Shown: positions 28,717 to 40,134, counted from the first letter of the stretch. The stretch: DNA of 64,000 nucleotides from Lewinellaceae bacterium (GCA_016711435.1 JADJSY010000020.1:1-64000), one strand, 5' to 3'. The notes: generated by a model from the sequence alone, not told the origin. Translations and numbers: made by a program.

Positions 28717-30933
28717 ATGTCCTCCCTCACCACCTTCCCCCACCACATCACCACCGGCATTCCCGCTACTTTGCCGGCGCCAAGGCCCCTCGACCCCGGC
28801 GTGAGCCACGCCCCGCGCCGTGTGATCGAGGGCGTTTTGACGGAAAAGGAAAAAGTGCTGGCCGTGCAGAATGCCCTGCGCTATTTCCCGACCGACTGGC
28901 ACCGCGAACTGGCGGCAGAATTTGCCGACGAACTGGAGCGGTACGGGCGCATTTACATGCACCGTTTCCGGCCCGAATACGATATGTATGCGCGGCCGAT
29001 AGAAGCATACCCGCATCGCTCGCAGCAGGCTGCAGCGATCATGCTGATGATCCAGAACAACCTCGACCCGAAAGTAGCCAAACACCCGCATGAACTCATC
29101 ACCTACGGTGGCAACGGCGCGGTATTTCAGAACTGGGCGCAATACCTGCTTACCATGCAGTACTTGTCGGAAATGACGGAAAACCAGACACTTGTGATGT
29201 ATTCCGGCCACCCGATGGGCCCTTTCCCCAGTCATCCGGAAGCGCCCCGCGTGGTGGTGACCAACGGTATGATGATCCCCAATTATTCCAAAAAAGAAGA
29301 CTGGAACAAATACAACGCCCTCGGCGTGACCCAATACGGCCAGATGACTGCCGGTTCGTACATGTACATCGGGCCGCAGGGCATCGTACACGGCACCACG
29401 ATTACGCTGCTGAATGCCGGGCGTAAAATGGGCATCGGTACCGACGACCTGCGCGGCGTGGTGTTCGTGACCAGCGGACTGGGCGGTATGTCGGGCGCAC
29501 AGGCCGGCGCAGCGGTCATCACCGGCGCTGTGGGCGTGATCGCGGAAATAGACGGCGATGCCGTGGACCAGCGCGTGGCCGACGGCTATGTGCTTCGGGA
29601 AAATGTGTACGCAGATCTGGACGACCTGATTATCCGCATGGAGGAATGCCGCCGCAACAGAATCGCCGTTGCGCTGGTGTACCACGGTAATATCGTCGAC
29701 CTCTGGGAGCGTTTCGTGCGCGACAACATCAAAATCGAACTCGGCAGCGACCAGACGAGTTGCCACAACATCAACGATCTGGGATACTGCCCGGTCGGTT
29801 ATACGTTTGAAGAGGCGAAAGCCTTGCTGAACAAAGACAAGGCAAAATTTCTCGACGAAGTGCAGGCTACGCTGCGCCGCCATGTAGCGGCTGTCAATGC
29901 CCTCCACGAACGCGGCGGATTTTATTTCTGGGATTACGGCAATGCTTTTTTGAAAGAAGCGGGCGATGCAGGCGCCGATGTTTTCCAGGCCACCGGCTCG
30001 GAGTCAGGATTTCGATATCCGTCGTACGTGGAAGACATTATGGGGCCGCTTTGTTTCGACTACGGTTTCGGGCCTTTCCGCTGGGTTTGCTGCTCGGGTT
30101 TGCAGGAAGACCTGGATAAAACGGACCGTATTGCGGGTCAAATCCTGGAACAAATGCTGCTGGAAGCCCCCGAAGAAGTGCGCGGCCAATTGAACGATAA
30201 CCTGATCTGGATTCAAAAAGCCAAACAGCAAATACCTGTTGTCGGCTCCAAATCGAGGATTTTGTATGCCGATTCGGAAGGCCGTATGCGTATTGCACAA
30301 GCCATCAATGAGGCCATCGCGAGCGGCGAATTAGCCGGGCCGGTGGTGCTGGGGCGCGACCACCACGATGTCAGCGGCACGGACTCCCCGTACCGGGAAA
30401 CAGCCAATATTTACGACGGCTCCCGTTTCACGGCGGATATGGCGGTGCAGAATGTCATTGGAGATGCTTTCCGCGGCGCCACCTGGGTGAGCCTGCACAA
30501 CGGCGGCGGCGTGGGTTGGGGCGAGGTTATCAACGGCGGTTTCGGTATGGTGCTCGATGGTACGGAAGCTGCTAAAAGAAGACTACATTCCATGCTTTTC
30601 TGGGATGTCAACAACGGTATCAGCCGACGTGCCTGGGCGCGCAATCCACACGCAATGAGCACCTTGCAACGCACGATGGAACAATACCCGGATCTGAAAG
30701 TGACGGTTCCGTACCTGGCAGATGAGGCGGTGGTTAAAAAGGCAATGCAGCAAGTAAAAATGATGCGTACCGGCTGCTTTAATGCCGGATCAGGTATTTG
30801 GCAACATTGTGTTCTTATGGATACATTTCGGCAGATAAAGCAGCCGGTACAACAGAAAAATACCGGCATTCACGCGATATTAATTTTCATACGTTATACG
30901 AATAATGGGTTAGGAGCATCAAAATCACCATAG
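28717..30933 (+). CDS. hutU: Urocanate hydratase (urocanase), odd C-terminus
   Basis: NAD-dependent cytosolic enzyme of histidine degradation, converting urocanate to 4-imidazolone-5-propanoate. Family blocks are present: the NAD-binding ITYGGNGAVFQNWAQYLLTMQYL (around residue 125), SGLGGMSGAQAGAAVI, the signature region LPFRWVCCSG-like FRWVCCSGLQEDLDKTD, and HNGGGVGWGEVINGGFGMVLDG near the end. The usual end lies close to LADEAVVKKAM; here about 55 additional residues follow with no similarity to the family, giving 738 rather than about 670-680 residues. A missing base near 30735 would instead end the protein at about 30780. The other hut genes are not in this window. Confidence 0.9.
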   Translation: MSSLTTFPHHITTGIPATLPAPRPLDPGVSHAPRRVIEGVLTEKEKVLAVQNALRYFPTDWHRELAAEFADELERYGRIYMHRFRPEYDMYARPIEAYPHRSQQAAAIMLMIQNNLDPKVAKHPHELITYGGNGAVFQNWAQYLLTMQYLSEMTENQTLVMYSGHPMGPFPSHPEAPRVVVTNGMMIPNYSKKEDWNKYNALGVTQYGQMTAGSYMYIGPQGIVHGTTITLLNAGRKMGIGTDDLRGVVFVTSGLGGMSGAQAGAAVITGAVGVIAEIDGDAVDQRVADGYVLRENVYADLDDLIIRMEECRRNRIAVALVYHGNIVDLWERFVRDNIKIELGSDQTSCHNINDLGYCPVGYTFEEAKALLNKDKAKFLDEVQATLRRHVAAVNALHERGGFYFWDYGNAFLKEAGDAGADVFQATGSESGFRYPSYVEDIMGPLCFDYGFGPFRWVCCSGLQEDLDKTDRIAGQILEQMLLEAPEEVRGQLNDNLIWIQKAKQQIPVVGSKSRILYADSEGRMRIAQAINEAIASGELAGPVVLGRDHHDVSGTDSPYRETANIYDGSRFTADMAVQNVIGDAFRGATWVSLHNGGGVGWGEVINGGFGMVLDGTEAAKRRLHSMLFWDVNNGISRRAWARNPHAMSTLQRTMEQYPDLKVTVPYLADEAVVKKAMQQVKMMRTGCFNAGSGIWQHCVLMDTFRQIKQPVQQKNTGIHAILIFIRYTNNGLGASKSP

Positions 30934-31126
30934 AATAGACGACTTGCTCTTAATATATGGTTTATGCCATATTTCGGGCGTCTACTGTAAGCATTTGTAT
31001 CTGAACAGAACCGTCCACTGTTTGAAAGGGTTCGACTGGTTTACCTCGTAGAGTGGACGGTTCCCGTCAGGATGACAAAAGCATCACACCGTAGAGCGCA
31101 CCGAAACATCGGCCGTTTACCTCAAT

Positions 31127-31152
31127 ACTGATAACTAATAACGGATAACTAC
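31127..31152. repeat. Orphan family A arm upstream of the subtilase gene
   Basis: CTGATAACTAATAACGGATAACTA occurs 24 bases before the ATG at 31176 without an opposite arm. Elsewhere in 30934-31175 there is only a small hairpin (ACCGTCCACT ... AGTGGACGGT, about 31008-31062); I see no gene. Confidence 0.65.
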
Positions 31153-31175
31153 TTACCAATCAATCCCTCATACAA

Positions 31176-33235
31176 ATGGCGTCAAAAAAAGTCAATACAG
31201 CCAAGTTCAAATTCGGCGGAGAAACCATGAGTTTTACCAAAAGTAAAACCGAGGCCGCCGTGCGTTATACCCCGGGCATGAAGCCACAGTCCAAGCGTAA
31301 GACGGGCAAAAACACCCTTGCGAACGAGCAATTGCGCGATTTTGAAATTGTGCATACCAGGGGCGGTATCGACCGGAAACTCGATCAGTTGAGGGCGCAA
31401 CCCGACGTATCGGTTGGCACGCACGTCTGGTACCTGAACGACGAAAAAGATTCGGCTTTTGTACCGACCGGCTATCTTTATATCGAATTCAAACCCGGTA
31501 CTGCCGAGATCAAACAACGCGCCCTGCTGGATGAATTTGCCCTCAATATCCGCGAAATGGTTGGCCCCGATGCTTACCGCGTAAATACCACGCCCGAATC
31601 GCCCAATCCCATCAAGTGCGCCATATTACTGCAAAAAAAGCGGATCATTTTGGTGGCGGAACCGGAGTTTGTCACCAAACCAACCACGAATGATTTTACC
31701 ATGCCCAGCGGCAAATTCATCGCTTCGCAATGGCATTTAGACAATACCGGCAGTCAGATACCGATCATCGATATACCCAACGCCGTATTCGGCCCTTCCC
31801 ATTTCCGGCGCGGCGCGGACGCCAAAGTCAAGGAAACCTGGGCTTACCTCGGCACATTGGGCTCGACAAATCTCAAAATCGCCGTCATCGACACGGGTTT
31901 TTCGACTGACCATCCGCAGTTGCGCGGCGACGGCCCCAAAATTCGCAACAGCTTTCAATGCCGCCCACCGCAGTGCGGATGTATCGCCCTGGTTTCCAGG
32001 CCGGCGACGGCTCGCGGGGCGTATTCAGCCACGGCACTTCCTGCGCGGCGGTTGCTGCGGGAGCCTGGGATGTACAGGGTATACTGGGAGCAGCGCCCAA
32101 CAGCCGCATTATTCCGATCAAACTCGACATTCTGAGCGACGACGCCATTGTAAAAGCATTTGAACATGCCATGCTGAATGGCGCAGATATCATTACGTGT
32201 AGCCTCGGTTTTCCGAAACCGGTGCCACTTTCTACCTGGGTTTTTAATACCATCCGGAAAGTAGCGGCACAGGGACGCGGGGGCAAAGGCACGCCTATTT
32301 TTATTGCTGCGGGCAATGCCAACCCTGCTTCCAACAACCAGCCGCGTCAGATAAGCGATTTCGCTACCCACCCCGATGTGTTTTGTATCACGGCTTCCAA
32401 TAGCCTGGACGAACCTTCCAGTTATTCTTTTTACGGCCCCAATGCCTTTATGTCGGCGCCTACCAACGGCAACAACGGCGTGGGCATTACTACGGCCACT
32501 GTCACTACTTCCGATGGTCTGACACTTAGAAATACATACACCAGCGGATTTGGCGGGACCTCCAGCGCAGCGCCTTTGTCAGCAGGTATTTGCGCATTGT
32601 TGCTGACAGCCAATCCAAACCTGTCTTTGGAGCAGATCAGAAGTATTTTCAGCCAAACCACGGATAAAATCGGCACCGGATATGATGCGAACGGCCGGTC
32701 GCAGCGCCTCGGCTACGGCAGGATCAATGCCCTGCGCGCTGTAAAAATGGCCCTGCAATTGGCCGGCGGCGGAACGAGTACCCAACCGCCTGTGACACCC
32801 ACGCCGACGCCTACACCTCAACCGCCAAGCCCTCCGACATCGGGCATCAAACAAGGGAAAGTCACGTATAAATTCCTGAATGTACGCAGTGGGCCGTCTG
32901 CTTCCAGCGCAAAAGTGGGCGAACTGAAACAAGGCGATGTGGTGAGTCTGCTGGAAAAAGTATCCAATTTCTGGCGGATCGGGCCGGGGCAATATGTCAG
33001 CGCCGATTATATCCAGGTATTGGCTAATCCGGGCACCGTCACGCCTCCGGCCACCCGAAAAGGCAAAGTCACCTCTTCATTCCTGAATGTACGCAGCGGG
33101 CCATCCACCGCTAATGCCAAGGTCGCCGAGCTCAAAAAAGGCGCAATTGTTACCATTTTTGAGACCAGCAGCAATGGCTGGCATCGCATCGGCACGGGCA
33201 GGTGGGTAATCGGGTCGAATATACAGGAGGTGTGA
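31176..33235 (+). CDS. Subtilisin-like serine protease (S8) with two SH3b domains, frameshifted
   Basis: The two frames (31176 to ~31955 and ~31958 to 33235) join if one base is added near 31955, giving about 686 residues. An N-terminal 200-residue region of unknown type comes first, followed by the S8 domain: Asp in AVIDTGFSTDHP, His in FSHGTSCAAVAAG, oxyanion Asn in IAAGNANP, and Ser in GFGGTSSAAPLSAG. A Pro/Thr linker (TPTPTPTPQPPSPP) leads to two SH3b repeats, each starting KVT-[YS]-[KS]-FLNVRSGPS. There is no signal peptide and no T9SS domain, so the location is unclear. The break hits between Asp and His of the triad. Confidence 0.85.
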
Positions 33236-33310
33236 TTTTAGCGGTGGCATGGGTTTTTGGATAGCCGCAGCGCGGCGGTCATATTTGTAGCCCATAACAA
33301 AATAAGAAAA

Positions 33311-33371
33311 GCGAGGTGCAGCGCACCGGCACATAATGTATGACCGGTTGCACGCCTCGGCTTTTTATTTT
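33311..33371 (+). terminator. Terminator after the subtilase gene
   Basis: An imperfect 18-bp stem (GCGAGGTGCAGCGCACCGG / CCGGTTGCACGCCTCGGC) is followed by TTTTTATTTT on the plus strand, 76 bases after the stop. Between the stop and this hairpin a GGTGGCATGGGTT word also found in the palindrome at 47674 is seen. Confidence 0.6.
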
Positions 33372-33403
33372 GACTTGCGAGACAACCACTTTAGGTAAAA
33401 ACC

Positions 33404-33444
33404 AAAAAAAATCCCGGATTCTTCACTAAGGAAAAATCCGGGAT
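33404..33444 (-). terminator. Intrinsic terminator after susD
   Basis: On the minus strand ATCCCGGATT and AATCCGGGAT form a 10-bp stem with a 14-nt loop, followed by a run of eight T. It is 107 bases beyond the susD stop. A copy with an enlarged loop lies at 49882-50039. Confidence 0.8.
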
Positions 33445-33551
33445 ATCCCACTCATTTCAACTTAAAAGCACTTTAAGCCTGATTTTAAGGAAAGATGATA
33501 CTAATTTGGTGATAAAAGGGTTTCAACATTCTCAACCTCTCAACTTTTATA

Positions 33552-35066
33552 TTACTGCACATCCCAGAACACACGCTCGCTCAAGCCCGCTTTTTGGGCC
33601 GGAGCGTTGGCATTCAGGTCAATTTCAGATTGCGGATAGTACAGGGAACGCGGCAACTCAGCCACCAAAGCGTTTGGCGGAATCGTAATGGCCGGATAGC
33701 CGGTACGACGCAAATCGGTCCAAGGTTCCATGATAACACCATAGCTCGCGATAAACTTCTCTTCGATGATCGCGCGCACTTTTGCATCGTCCGTTCCAGT
33801 CAATGTACCATTTGCAGTAATATATGCATCAATCTGTGCAGTAGGCACACCGGCAGCAGCCATAGATGCGCGGATACCAGCCTGGTAGAATGCCTCTGCA
33901 TCGCCGGGAGCGCCGTAAACGGCCGCTTCTGCGCGGATGAAGTTGTATTCCGCAAACGTCAGCATTCGAATAGGCGCAGTACCATTGTACGTGTAGGACG
34001 TATGGAGGATTGATCCATCTGCCTGTGCAGCCACTGCAGTGGTGTTGGTTGTGTCTCCGCGCAGATAGGTATGCAGACGGGAGTATTTTAGAGATGGCGC
34101 ATCACCGGCTTTGGCGCCGGCGAAAGAGGCCATATCAAACGGACGGGTGAACGGGAATGGCGTGAAGTAACGGATACGACGCGGGTCGTTGCGTGTATTC
34201 ATCAAGTCTACCAGGGTAGCGTTCGGGAAAAACTGGTTGTTGCGATCCAGTTCAAACTGGTGGATCGGATTTTGACGGCGCGCTTCATTAAAGAAAGGCA
34301 TTTGGAAATTGTCCGCATTGCTTTCCATGAATACGCCGGAACCTACCAACGCAGAAATTTTTTGTACCGTACCAGCTTTATCCTTTTTGCTTTGGTGAAT
34401 CAGCATACGCAGTTTCAACGTATTAGCCAATTTTATCCAACGCGGTCTGGAGGCAGTAAACGCACCCGAGTAAATAGTCGAGTTAGCGCCCGGCGATTTG
34501 ATGGATGTCGTTGCATTCAGATCGGCAATCGCCTCTGTCAGCAAACGATCCAAAGCGCCGTAGATAGCCTCGCCGTCATCAAATGCAGGCGAAGTATTTT
34601 CCGTAAACAGCAGCGCTTGTGTGTAAGGCGCTTTACCCCAGGCATCCACGATCAGTTGGAACGTGTATGCTTTCAGGATTTTGGCGACCCCGGCATAGTG
34701 CGGGCTGTTTTCAGCAGCAGCCTTTTGAATGACAAGTTCCAGGTCGCTCAGGATGGTTGAGTACATCAGGTTCCACACGTTGTTCAGGTCGGAGCCTTGA
34801 ATATTGTAGCGCTCGTATTCCTGGTTTTGTGTAGTAGCGCCCGTACCCTGGCCTGCGAATTGTTGGGCCAGCAGCGAGCTGTAGCGATGCAGGTCGGAAC
34901 CGGCAAAGAAGCCCACGGAAACCGTAGACGAAGTGAGCAATTGCTCGATCGGAGCATCTAATACGCTGTCGGGGTCAATGTTCACATCGAGAAAATCCTT
35001 GCAAGAAGAAAGCAAAGAAATTCCCATGACCAGAACGCTGTATTTGAAGAATTTATTCAGTTGCAT
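33552..35066 (-). CDS. SusD/RagB-family outer membrane lipoprotein
   Basis: A 504-residue glycan- or nutrient-binding lipoprotein that forms the lid over its SusC partner at the cell surface. The signal peptide ends in a lipobox (LLSSC, Cys ~22). The sequence KDFLDVNIDPDSVLDAP, the GSDLNNVWNLMY helix, and the AKILKAYTFQLIVDAWGKAPYTQAL block match the SusD-like families of the Lewinella/Saprospira type. It follows susC by 61 bases on the same strand, so they are co-transcribed. The substrate cannot be read from the sequence; the divergent xylose genes suggest pentose sugars. Confidence 0.9.
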   Translation of the reverse strand: MQLNKFFKYSVLVMGISLLSSCKDFLDVNIDPDSVLDAPIEQLLTSSTVSVGFFAGSDLHRYSSLLAQQFAGQGTGATTQNQEYERYNIQGSDLNNVWNLMYSTILSDLELVIQKAAAENSPHYAGVAKILKAYTFQLIVDAWGKAPYTQALLFTENTSPAFDDGEAIYGALDRLLTEAIADLNATTSIKSPGANSTIYSGAFTASRPRWIKLANTLKLRMLIHQSKKDKAGTVQKISALVGSGVFMESNADNFQMPFFNEARRQNPIHQFELDRNNQFFPNATLVDLMNTRNDPRRIRYFTPFPFTRPFDMASFAGAKAGDAPSLKYSRLHTYLRGDTTNTTAVAAQADGSILHTSYTYNGTAPIRMLTFAEYNFIRAEAAVYGAPGDAEAFYQAGIRASMAAAGVPTAQIDAYITANGTLTGTDDAKVRAIIEEKFIASYGVIMEPWTDLRRTGYPAITIPPNALVAELPRSLYYPQSEIDLNANAPAQKAGLSERVFWDVQ

Positions 35067-35127
35067 AAATCCCAGATTTATTTTAAAGTGAATGAATTGA
35101 TTTCAGTATTATTACTACTGATATCGT

Positions 35128-38100
35128 TTAAAGCGTTACGCGCAGGCTTGCGCCGTAAGAACGCGCTTGTGGCAATGCATTGAACTCCAGACCCGATGCA
35201 TTACTGATACCCAGTGCGTTTTGCTCCGGATCCAGGTGCGGGTAATTAGGAGAATGCAGGAACAGGTTGCGACCGAATACGCTGATTTCCAAAGCGCCGA
35301 AGGGGCTTTTATCCAGCATCTTTTTCGGCAGGTTGTACGTCAGGGAAGCCTCGCGGATACGGAACCAGGAGATGTCGTAGATAAATCCTTCCGCAGCTAC
35401 GTGGTAACCGCTGTTACCCCAGTATTGCTCTGTGGTTAAACGTTTTCCACATCGCCGCCATTTACCTGACCGGCATTCGGGCCTGTTTCGAAAATACCTT
35501 CAAACTTGTAAGGCGTAGCCACCGTGCCATCTTCATTAAAACGGTTGAATTCAGCCGTTTCTGCTACCACGCCATTGCGCCGCAAGTCGGCCAGGTTACG
35601 GGAATACTGGTCGCCGCCCGTCCGAATATCCAACAATACACCGAGAGAAATAGCTTTGTAACTGATCGTATTGCTTACGCCAAGCGTCCAGTCCGGGTTC
35701 GGGTTACCGATTTTATCCACATTGGCGGTGGGTTGCGGGAAACCGTTTGCATTCAGCAACAAAGTGCCATTCGCATCGCGCTTGTATTTGTTGCCGTACA
35801 GTTGTCCGTACTCGTCGCCTACCACTAAGCGCACGTTAGGCGTTACGAAACCACCGAGGAAAACGTTTTGTACACCCGGGGCAAGATCTTCTACCACAGA
35901 CTTAAACTGTGTAAAGTTGAAAGTTGTGGACCAGAAGCCGTCTTTCGTTTTGATCGGCGTGATTGTTACGCCTGCTTCCCAACCTTTTGTATCCAGGCTA
36001 CCTGCATTCAACACCACGGAAGAAATACCTGCTGCCGAAGAGTTCGGAACAGCCAGAATAACGCCAGTAGAATTGGTCTGGTAACGGGTTAATTCTATGC
36101 TGAGGCGGTCTTTTACCAATGAAAGGTCGATGCCAACTTCCGCACTTGTGGTGAATTCAGGTTCCAGCAAAGGATTACCTGCTCCATTAAACAGGGTAAA
36201 TCCGGGCAAATTATTGAACGGGAAAAGTATCTGCGGGCCAAATCCATCTGATGGATTAGCAGTTCCATAATAAGAATCCGTAGCATAACGCGTATTGGCT
36301 TTACCGGTACGACCGTAGTTCGCGCGGATTTTAGCCAGGCGCACCCAGTCGGATTTCAAAGATGGAAACGCTTCTGTTAGATTCAAGGTACCTGCAACAG
36401 AATAGTACAGGTAGGAGTTATTGCCTTTCCGAAGCGTAGAGTTCCAGTCATTCCGAACAGCGAGGTCGATCGTTGCAAAATTGCGGTAAACGGTAGTCAC
36501 ATTAGCATACGCGCCGATAATACGACCCTGGCTGGTAGTGAATGTAGGTGTATAATTAGTGGTGTAATTCAGGTTGCGGAAATCGCGTACCGTTACACCA
36601 CGGCCGATGACCTGTGCATTTTTAGAGATATCATCCACTGCTTCCTGGCCCAGTACAAAGGTCAGGTCCAGGTCTTTACCAATCTGGCGGTTACCAACTA
36701 AGGTGAGGTTGGAGTTCCGCAAACGCGAGGTATTGCGGCCCTCCAGGATACCACCCGTGCCCCCTGCGTTGGTATTGCCCCCTCCGGATGCGCCGAGCTG
36801 GTCGTAGCCTCTGCGGGTGAAAACATAATTATCGACACCTAATTTGTATTCGACCGACAACCAGTCGAGCAATTGATAACGCAGGTTGATATTACCCAGA
36901 ATACGGTTGATATTGTCGTCAAACAAGATTTGTTCGATGCTCCAGTACGGATTGTCGGAAGCGTCATAGTGCATCTGGGTGCCTGTAGCAGTTTTGTACG
37001 GCAATCCGCTGAGGTTCCAGCTGCGTGGCGTAAACCAGCCGCGGAACAGCGGGTTGGACAATTGGTTGCCCTGTTGCGTACGATCCGATTTGTTGAGCGA
37101 GTAGTTGACCGAAATACCGGCTGTCAGTTTGCTGGTAATTTTAGAAGAACCATTAAAGCCGACGTTGTAACGTTTCAGGCGGTTATTGTCGATAATACCC
37201 TGGTCGTCCAAGTACCCCAAAGACAAGCGGTAGTTCATTTCCTCTTTGCTGCCCTGGAATGCAATGTTGTGCTGCATGTTGCTTCCGCGCTGGAAAAAAT
37301 CCGACACGTTGTCCGGATACGCGGTCATCTGCACGGAGTCGTTCGGAGTCACTAACCCACCGCGGAAAGCGGGCGGCAGAATGACGTTCTGGCCGGCAAT
37401 ACGCGGTCCCCAGGAAGCAATTGCTGTGGGGTTAAAAGTTGCCTCCGACACCTGGCCATACGTGTTCTGATAATCCGGTGTGCGGTTCAATTCCTGAAAC
37501 GCGTAGTTGGCAGAGTAGGAAATGGAGTTTTTCAAACCTGCTTTACCTTTTTTGGTTGTGATCAGCACCACGCCGCTGGCTGCACGGGAGCCGTACAAGG
37601 CTGTTGCCGCAGCGCCTTTCAGTACGCTCAGGCTTTCGATATCTTCCTGGTTCAGGTCGATGGCACGATTGGAAACAGCGGGGCCGTTTTGCAGCGGCGT
37701 ACCGCCGCCGCCGTTGTCAATCGGCACACCATCCACCACAAAAAGCGGCTGATTACTACCCGTAAAGGTGGTAAAGCCGCGGATGATGATGCTTGAACCG
37801 GTAAAGGAACCACCGGATCCGCTGACTCGAACCCCCGGCGCTTTGGCGGCGAGAGCGTTCGTCACGTTCGTCACGCGGGCAGTCGTCAATTCCTGACTAC
37901 TGATTTCCGTCACGGCATAACCGAGATTCTCTTTGTTCTTTTTGATACCAAATGCAGTAACAACCGTTTCCTGAAGGATCAAACCTTCTTTCATCACGAT
38001 GTCTACTGCATTGGTGGTGCCAACAGGAATTTCGATGGTGGCAAAACCCGAATAAGTGGCAACAAGGATGGCGTCATCTTTTGACACATTTACCTTGTAG

Positions 38101-38269
38101 ACTCCATTTACATCGGAAACAGCACCTGAAGTAGTGCCTTTTACAAGAACAGTAGCGCCGATAAGCGGCTCTCCCTGTTCGTCAGTGACTTTGCCGGTCA
38201 CGGTGCGCTGAGCTAAGGCCAGCGTGGCGCTCACAAATAGCAGCGCCAGCCCAAGTAGGACTTTTTCAT
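35128..38269 (-). CDS. SusC/RagA-family TonB-dependent transporter, two frameshifts
   Basis: A large outer-membrane beta-barrel (about 1047 residues when repaired) importing oligosaccharides or peptides with SusD. It has a carboxypeptidase-like N-terminal domain (VTGKVTDEQGEPLIGATVLVKGT), a plug domain (EESLSVLKGAAATALYGSRAASGVVLITTKKG-type block) and the barrel with the typical C-terminal end. The signal peptide starts at 38269; one A is missing there (38262-38266), since adding it gives M-K-K-V-L-L-G-L-A-L-L-F-V-S-A. A second missing base near 35437 (GTTTAACC for GTTTTAACC) splits off the last ~105 residues (35128-35435), which continue in another frame. Both sites are homopolymers. Confidence 0.9.
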
Positions 38270-38403
38270 AGAAAGAAATGGTTTGGTTAACGAATGAATG
38301 TGGTGCGATTAAAAAAACAGAACGGTTGCGGGATCAGGCAATTAAGCAAGGTTAGAGAAGGAATGTCCGTCAACGTTTTCAAAAAAATTAAAGATTGGAG
38401 CGG

Positions 38404-38411
38404 CAAACTTA
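38404..38411 (-). promoter_or_regulatory. Putative -7 box of susCD
   Basis: TAAGTTTG on the minus strand matches TAnnTTTG, about 135 bases before the susC ATG; long leaders are usual for susC genes. No TTTG at -33 is seen. The rest of the 344-base gap between susC and xylB shows AT-rich sequence and no gene. Confidence 0.4.
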
Positions 38412-38613
38412 AATAAAATTTAACTTGTCGTATACACCCTTTACAAATTGATCCCGCCCTTCAAATCTTCTTTCTGCAAAATATTGCAAAAACTGTGAAA
38501 AAAGGGCTTTTCTTTGCCCACTGTTCATATAATCTGCTTTTCTTCCATCATTTTGCCGGGAGAAAAAATTCTGCACATTCGTACAAATTATACAAAATAA
38601 GTCTACTCAGCCC

Positions 38614-40107
38614 TTGTATTTACTTGGTTTCGACATCGGTTCTTCTTCTGTTAAAGCAGCACTCGTAGAGGCTGCCACAGGCCAAATCATTGGCGCCGCT
38701 CATTATCCTGAGCGGGAAATGGATATTTTAGCGGCACAGCCCGACTGGGCCGAGCAGCATCCTGCTACTTGGTGGGCAGTGGTTTGCCATGCCACTCACA
38801 TGCTCCTGGACAAAACGCAGGTTGCACCCAGCCAGATCGCCGCCATTGGAATCGCTTACCAGATGCACGGCTTGGTTGCACTCGATGCACAAGGCGAGGT
38901 ATTGCGCCCTTCGATTATCTGGTGCGATAGCCGCGCTGTGACTATCGGCGACCGCGCCTTCCGGGCCATTGGCGAACAGTATTGCCTGGAACATTACCTC
39001 AATACCCCCGGCAATTTTACGGCTTCCAAACTGCGGTGGATCAGGGAAAACGAGCCGGATATTTTCAAAAAAATTGACAAGATCATGCTGCCCGGCGATT
39101 ATATCGCCTACCGCATGACCGGCGAAATTTGTTCGACCGTAACCGGCTTGTCAGAGGGCGTTTTTTGGGATTTTACAACAAACGGCCCCGCAAAAAAACT
39201 GCTCGATTATTATGAAATCCCGGAAACGATGCTGCCGCCGGTTCGGGGCGTTTTTGAACAACAAGGCCGGCTTCATACCGCCGCCGCTGTAGCACTCGGC
39301 CTTCTGGCAGGCATCCCGGTCGGTTACCGCGCCGGCGACCAGCCCAATAATGCGCTTTCCTTAAATGTACTCCACCCGGGCGAGGTGGCTGCTACTGGTG
39401 GCACTTCCGGCGTAGTGTATGCCGTTGCTGCGAAGCCCTTGCACGATCCGCAACAGCGGGTCAACGGCTTTGCACACGTTAATTATACGCCCGAAAATCC
39501 GCTCACAGGCATTCTGCTCTGTATCAACGGATCGGGGAGCCAGTACCGTTTTATCCGGCAAATCATCGGCGACAATTCCCTGAGTTACTCCGACATGGAG
39601 CAGGCCGCAGGTACTGTCGCCATTGGCTCTGGCGGCGTGACAGTACTGCCATTCGGCAACGGCGCAGAACGGATGCTGGGCAACCGTACGCCCGGCTCCA
39701 GGATGCTCGGCCTGCATTTTAACCGGCATGACAAACGCCATTTGTTTCGGGCTACCCTCGAAGGCATCGCATTTGCCTTTGTATATGGCATGGAAGCATT
39801 GCGCGACATGCATATTCCTGTAAAAATGCTGCGCGTGGGCAACGACAATTTGTTCCAGTCCGCTATTTTCTCCAACACTATCGCCACGCTGGTCGGCAGC
39901 GACATTGAAATGCACGCTACCACCGGAGCAGTCGGCGCCGCCAAGGCGGCCGGCGTATCCGTGGGTATTTACAGCAGCGTGGAAGAGGCTATGCAGGGAG
40001 GAACAATCGTACATCGGTACGAACCTGAAAAAACAGCCGAGGCCTACCAGATTGCCTACGAAAAATGGAAAAAGGAATTGGATGTTGCCCTACATTCGCC
40101 AGTATAA
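38614..40107 (+). CDS. xylB: Xylulokinase
   Basis: A 497-residue FGGY sugar kinase phosphorylating D-xylulose. It begins LLGFDIGSSSVKAALVE (ATP-binding phosphate 1), has the substrate segment AIGIAYQMHGLVALD with the usual Gln-Met-His, DSRAV, catalytic region RAGDQPNNALSLN (Asp as base), and the GGTSGVVYA and TGAVGAAKAAGVSVG blocks. No ATG is available upstream, so it probably starts with the TTG at 38614. It is followed by xylA, 64 bases on, and diverges from susCD. Confidence 0.9.
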   Translation: MYLLGFDIGSSSVKAALVEAATGQIIGAAHYPEREMDILAAQPDWAEQHPATWWAVVCHATHMLLDKTQVAPSQIAAIGIAYQMHGLVALDAQGEVLRPSIIWCDSRAVTIGDRAFRAIGEQYCLEHYLNTPGNFTASKLRWIRENEPDIFKKIDKIMLPGDYIAYRMTGEICSTVTGLSEGVFWDFTTNGPAKKLLDYYEIPETMLPPVRGVFEQQGRLHTAAAVALGLLAGIPVGYRAGDQPNNALSLNVLHPGEVAATGGTSGVVYAVAAKPLHDPQQRVNGFAHVNYTPENPLTGILLCINGSGSQYRFIRQIIGDNSLSYSDMEQAAGTVAIGSGGVTVLPFGNGAERMLGNRTPGSRMLGLHFNRHDKRHLFRATLEGIAFAFVYGMEALRDMHIPVKMLRVGNDNLFQSAIFSNTIATLVGSDIEMHATTGAVGAAKAAGVSVGIYSSVEEAMQGGTIVHRYEPEKTAEAYQIAYEKWKKELDVALHSPV

Positions 40108-40134
40108 AGCCAGGTTATTATCTACTTGTCAAAC

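Noticed and set aside
28681..29907. Minus-strand frame of 408 codons opposite hutU
   Set aside because: hutU has full family similarity, and the antisense frame is His/Val-rich, typical of a shadow frame.
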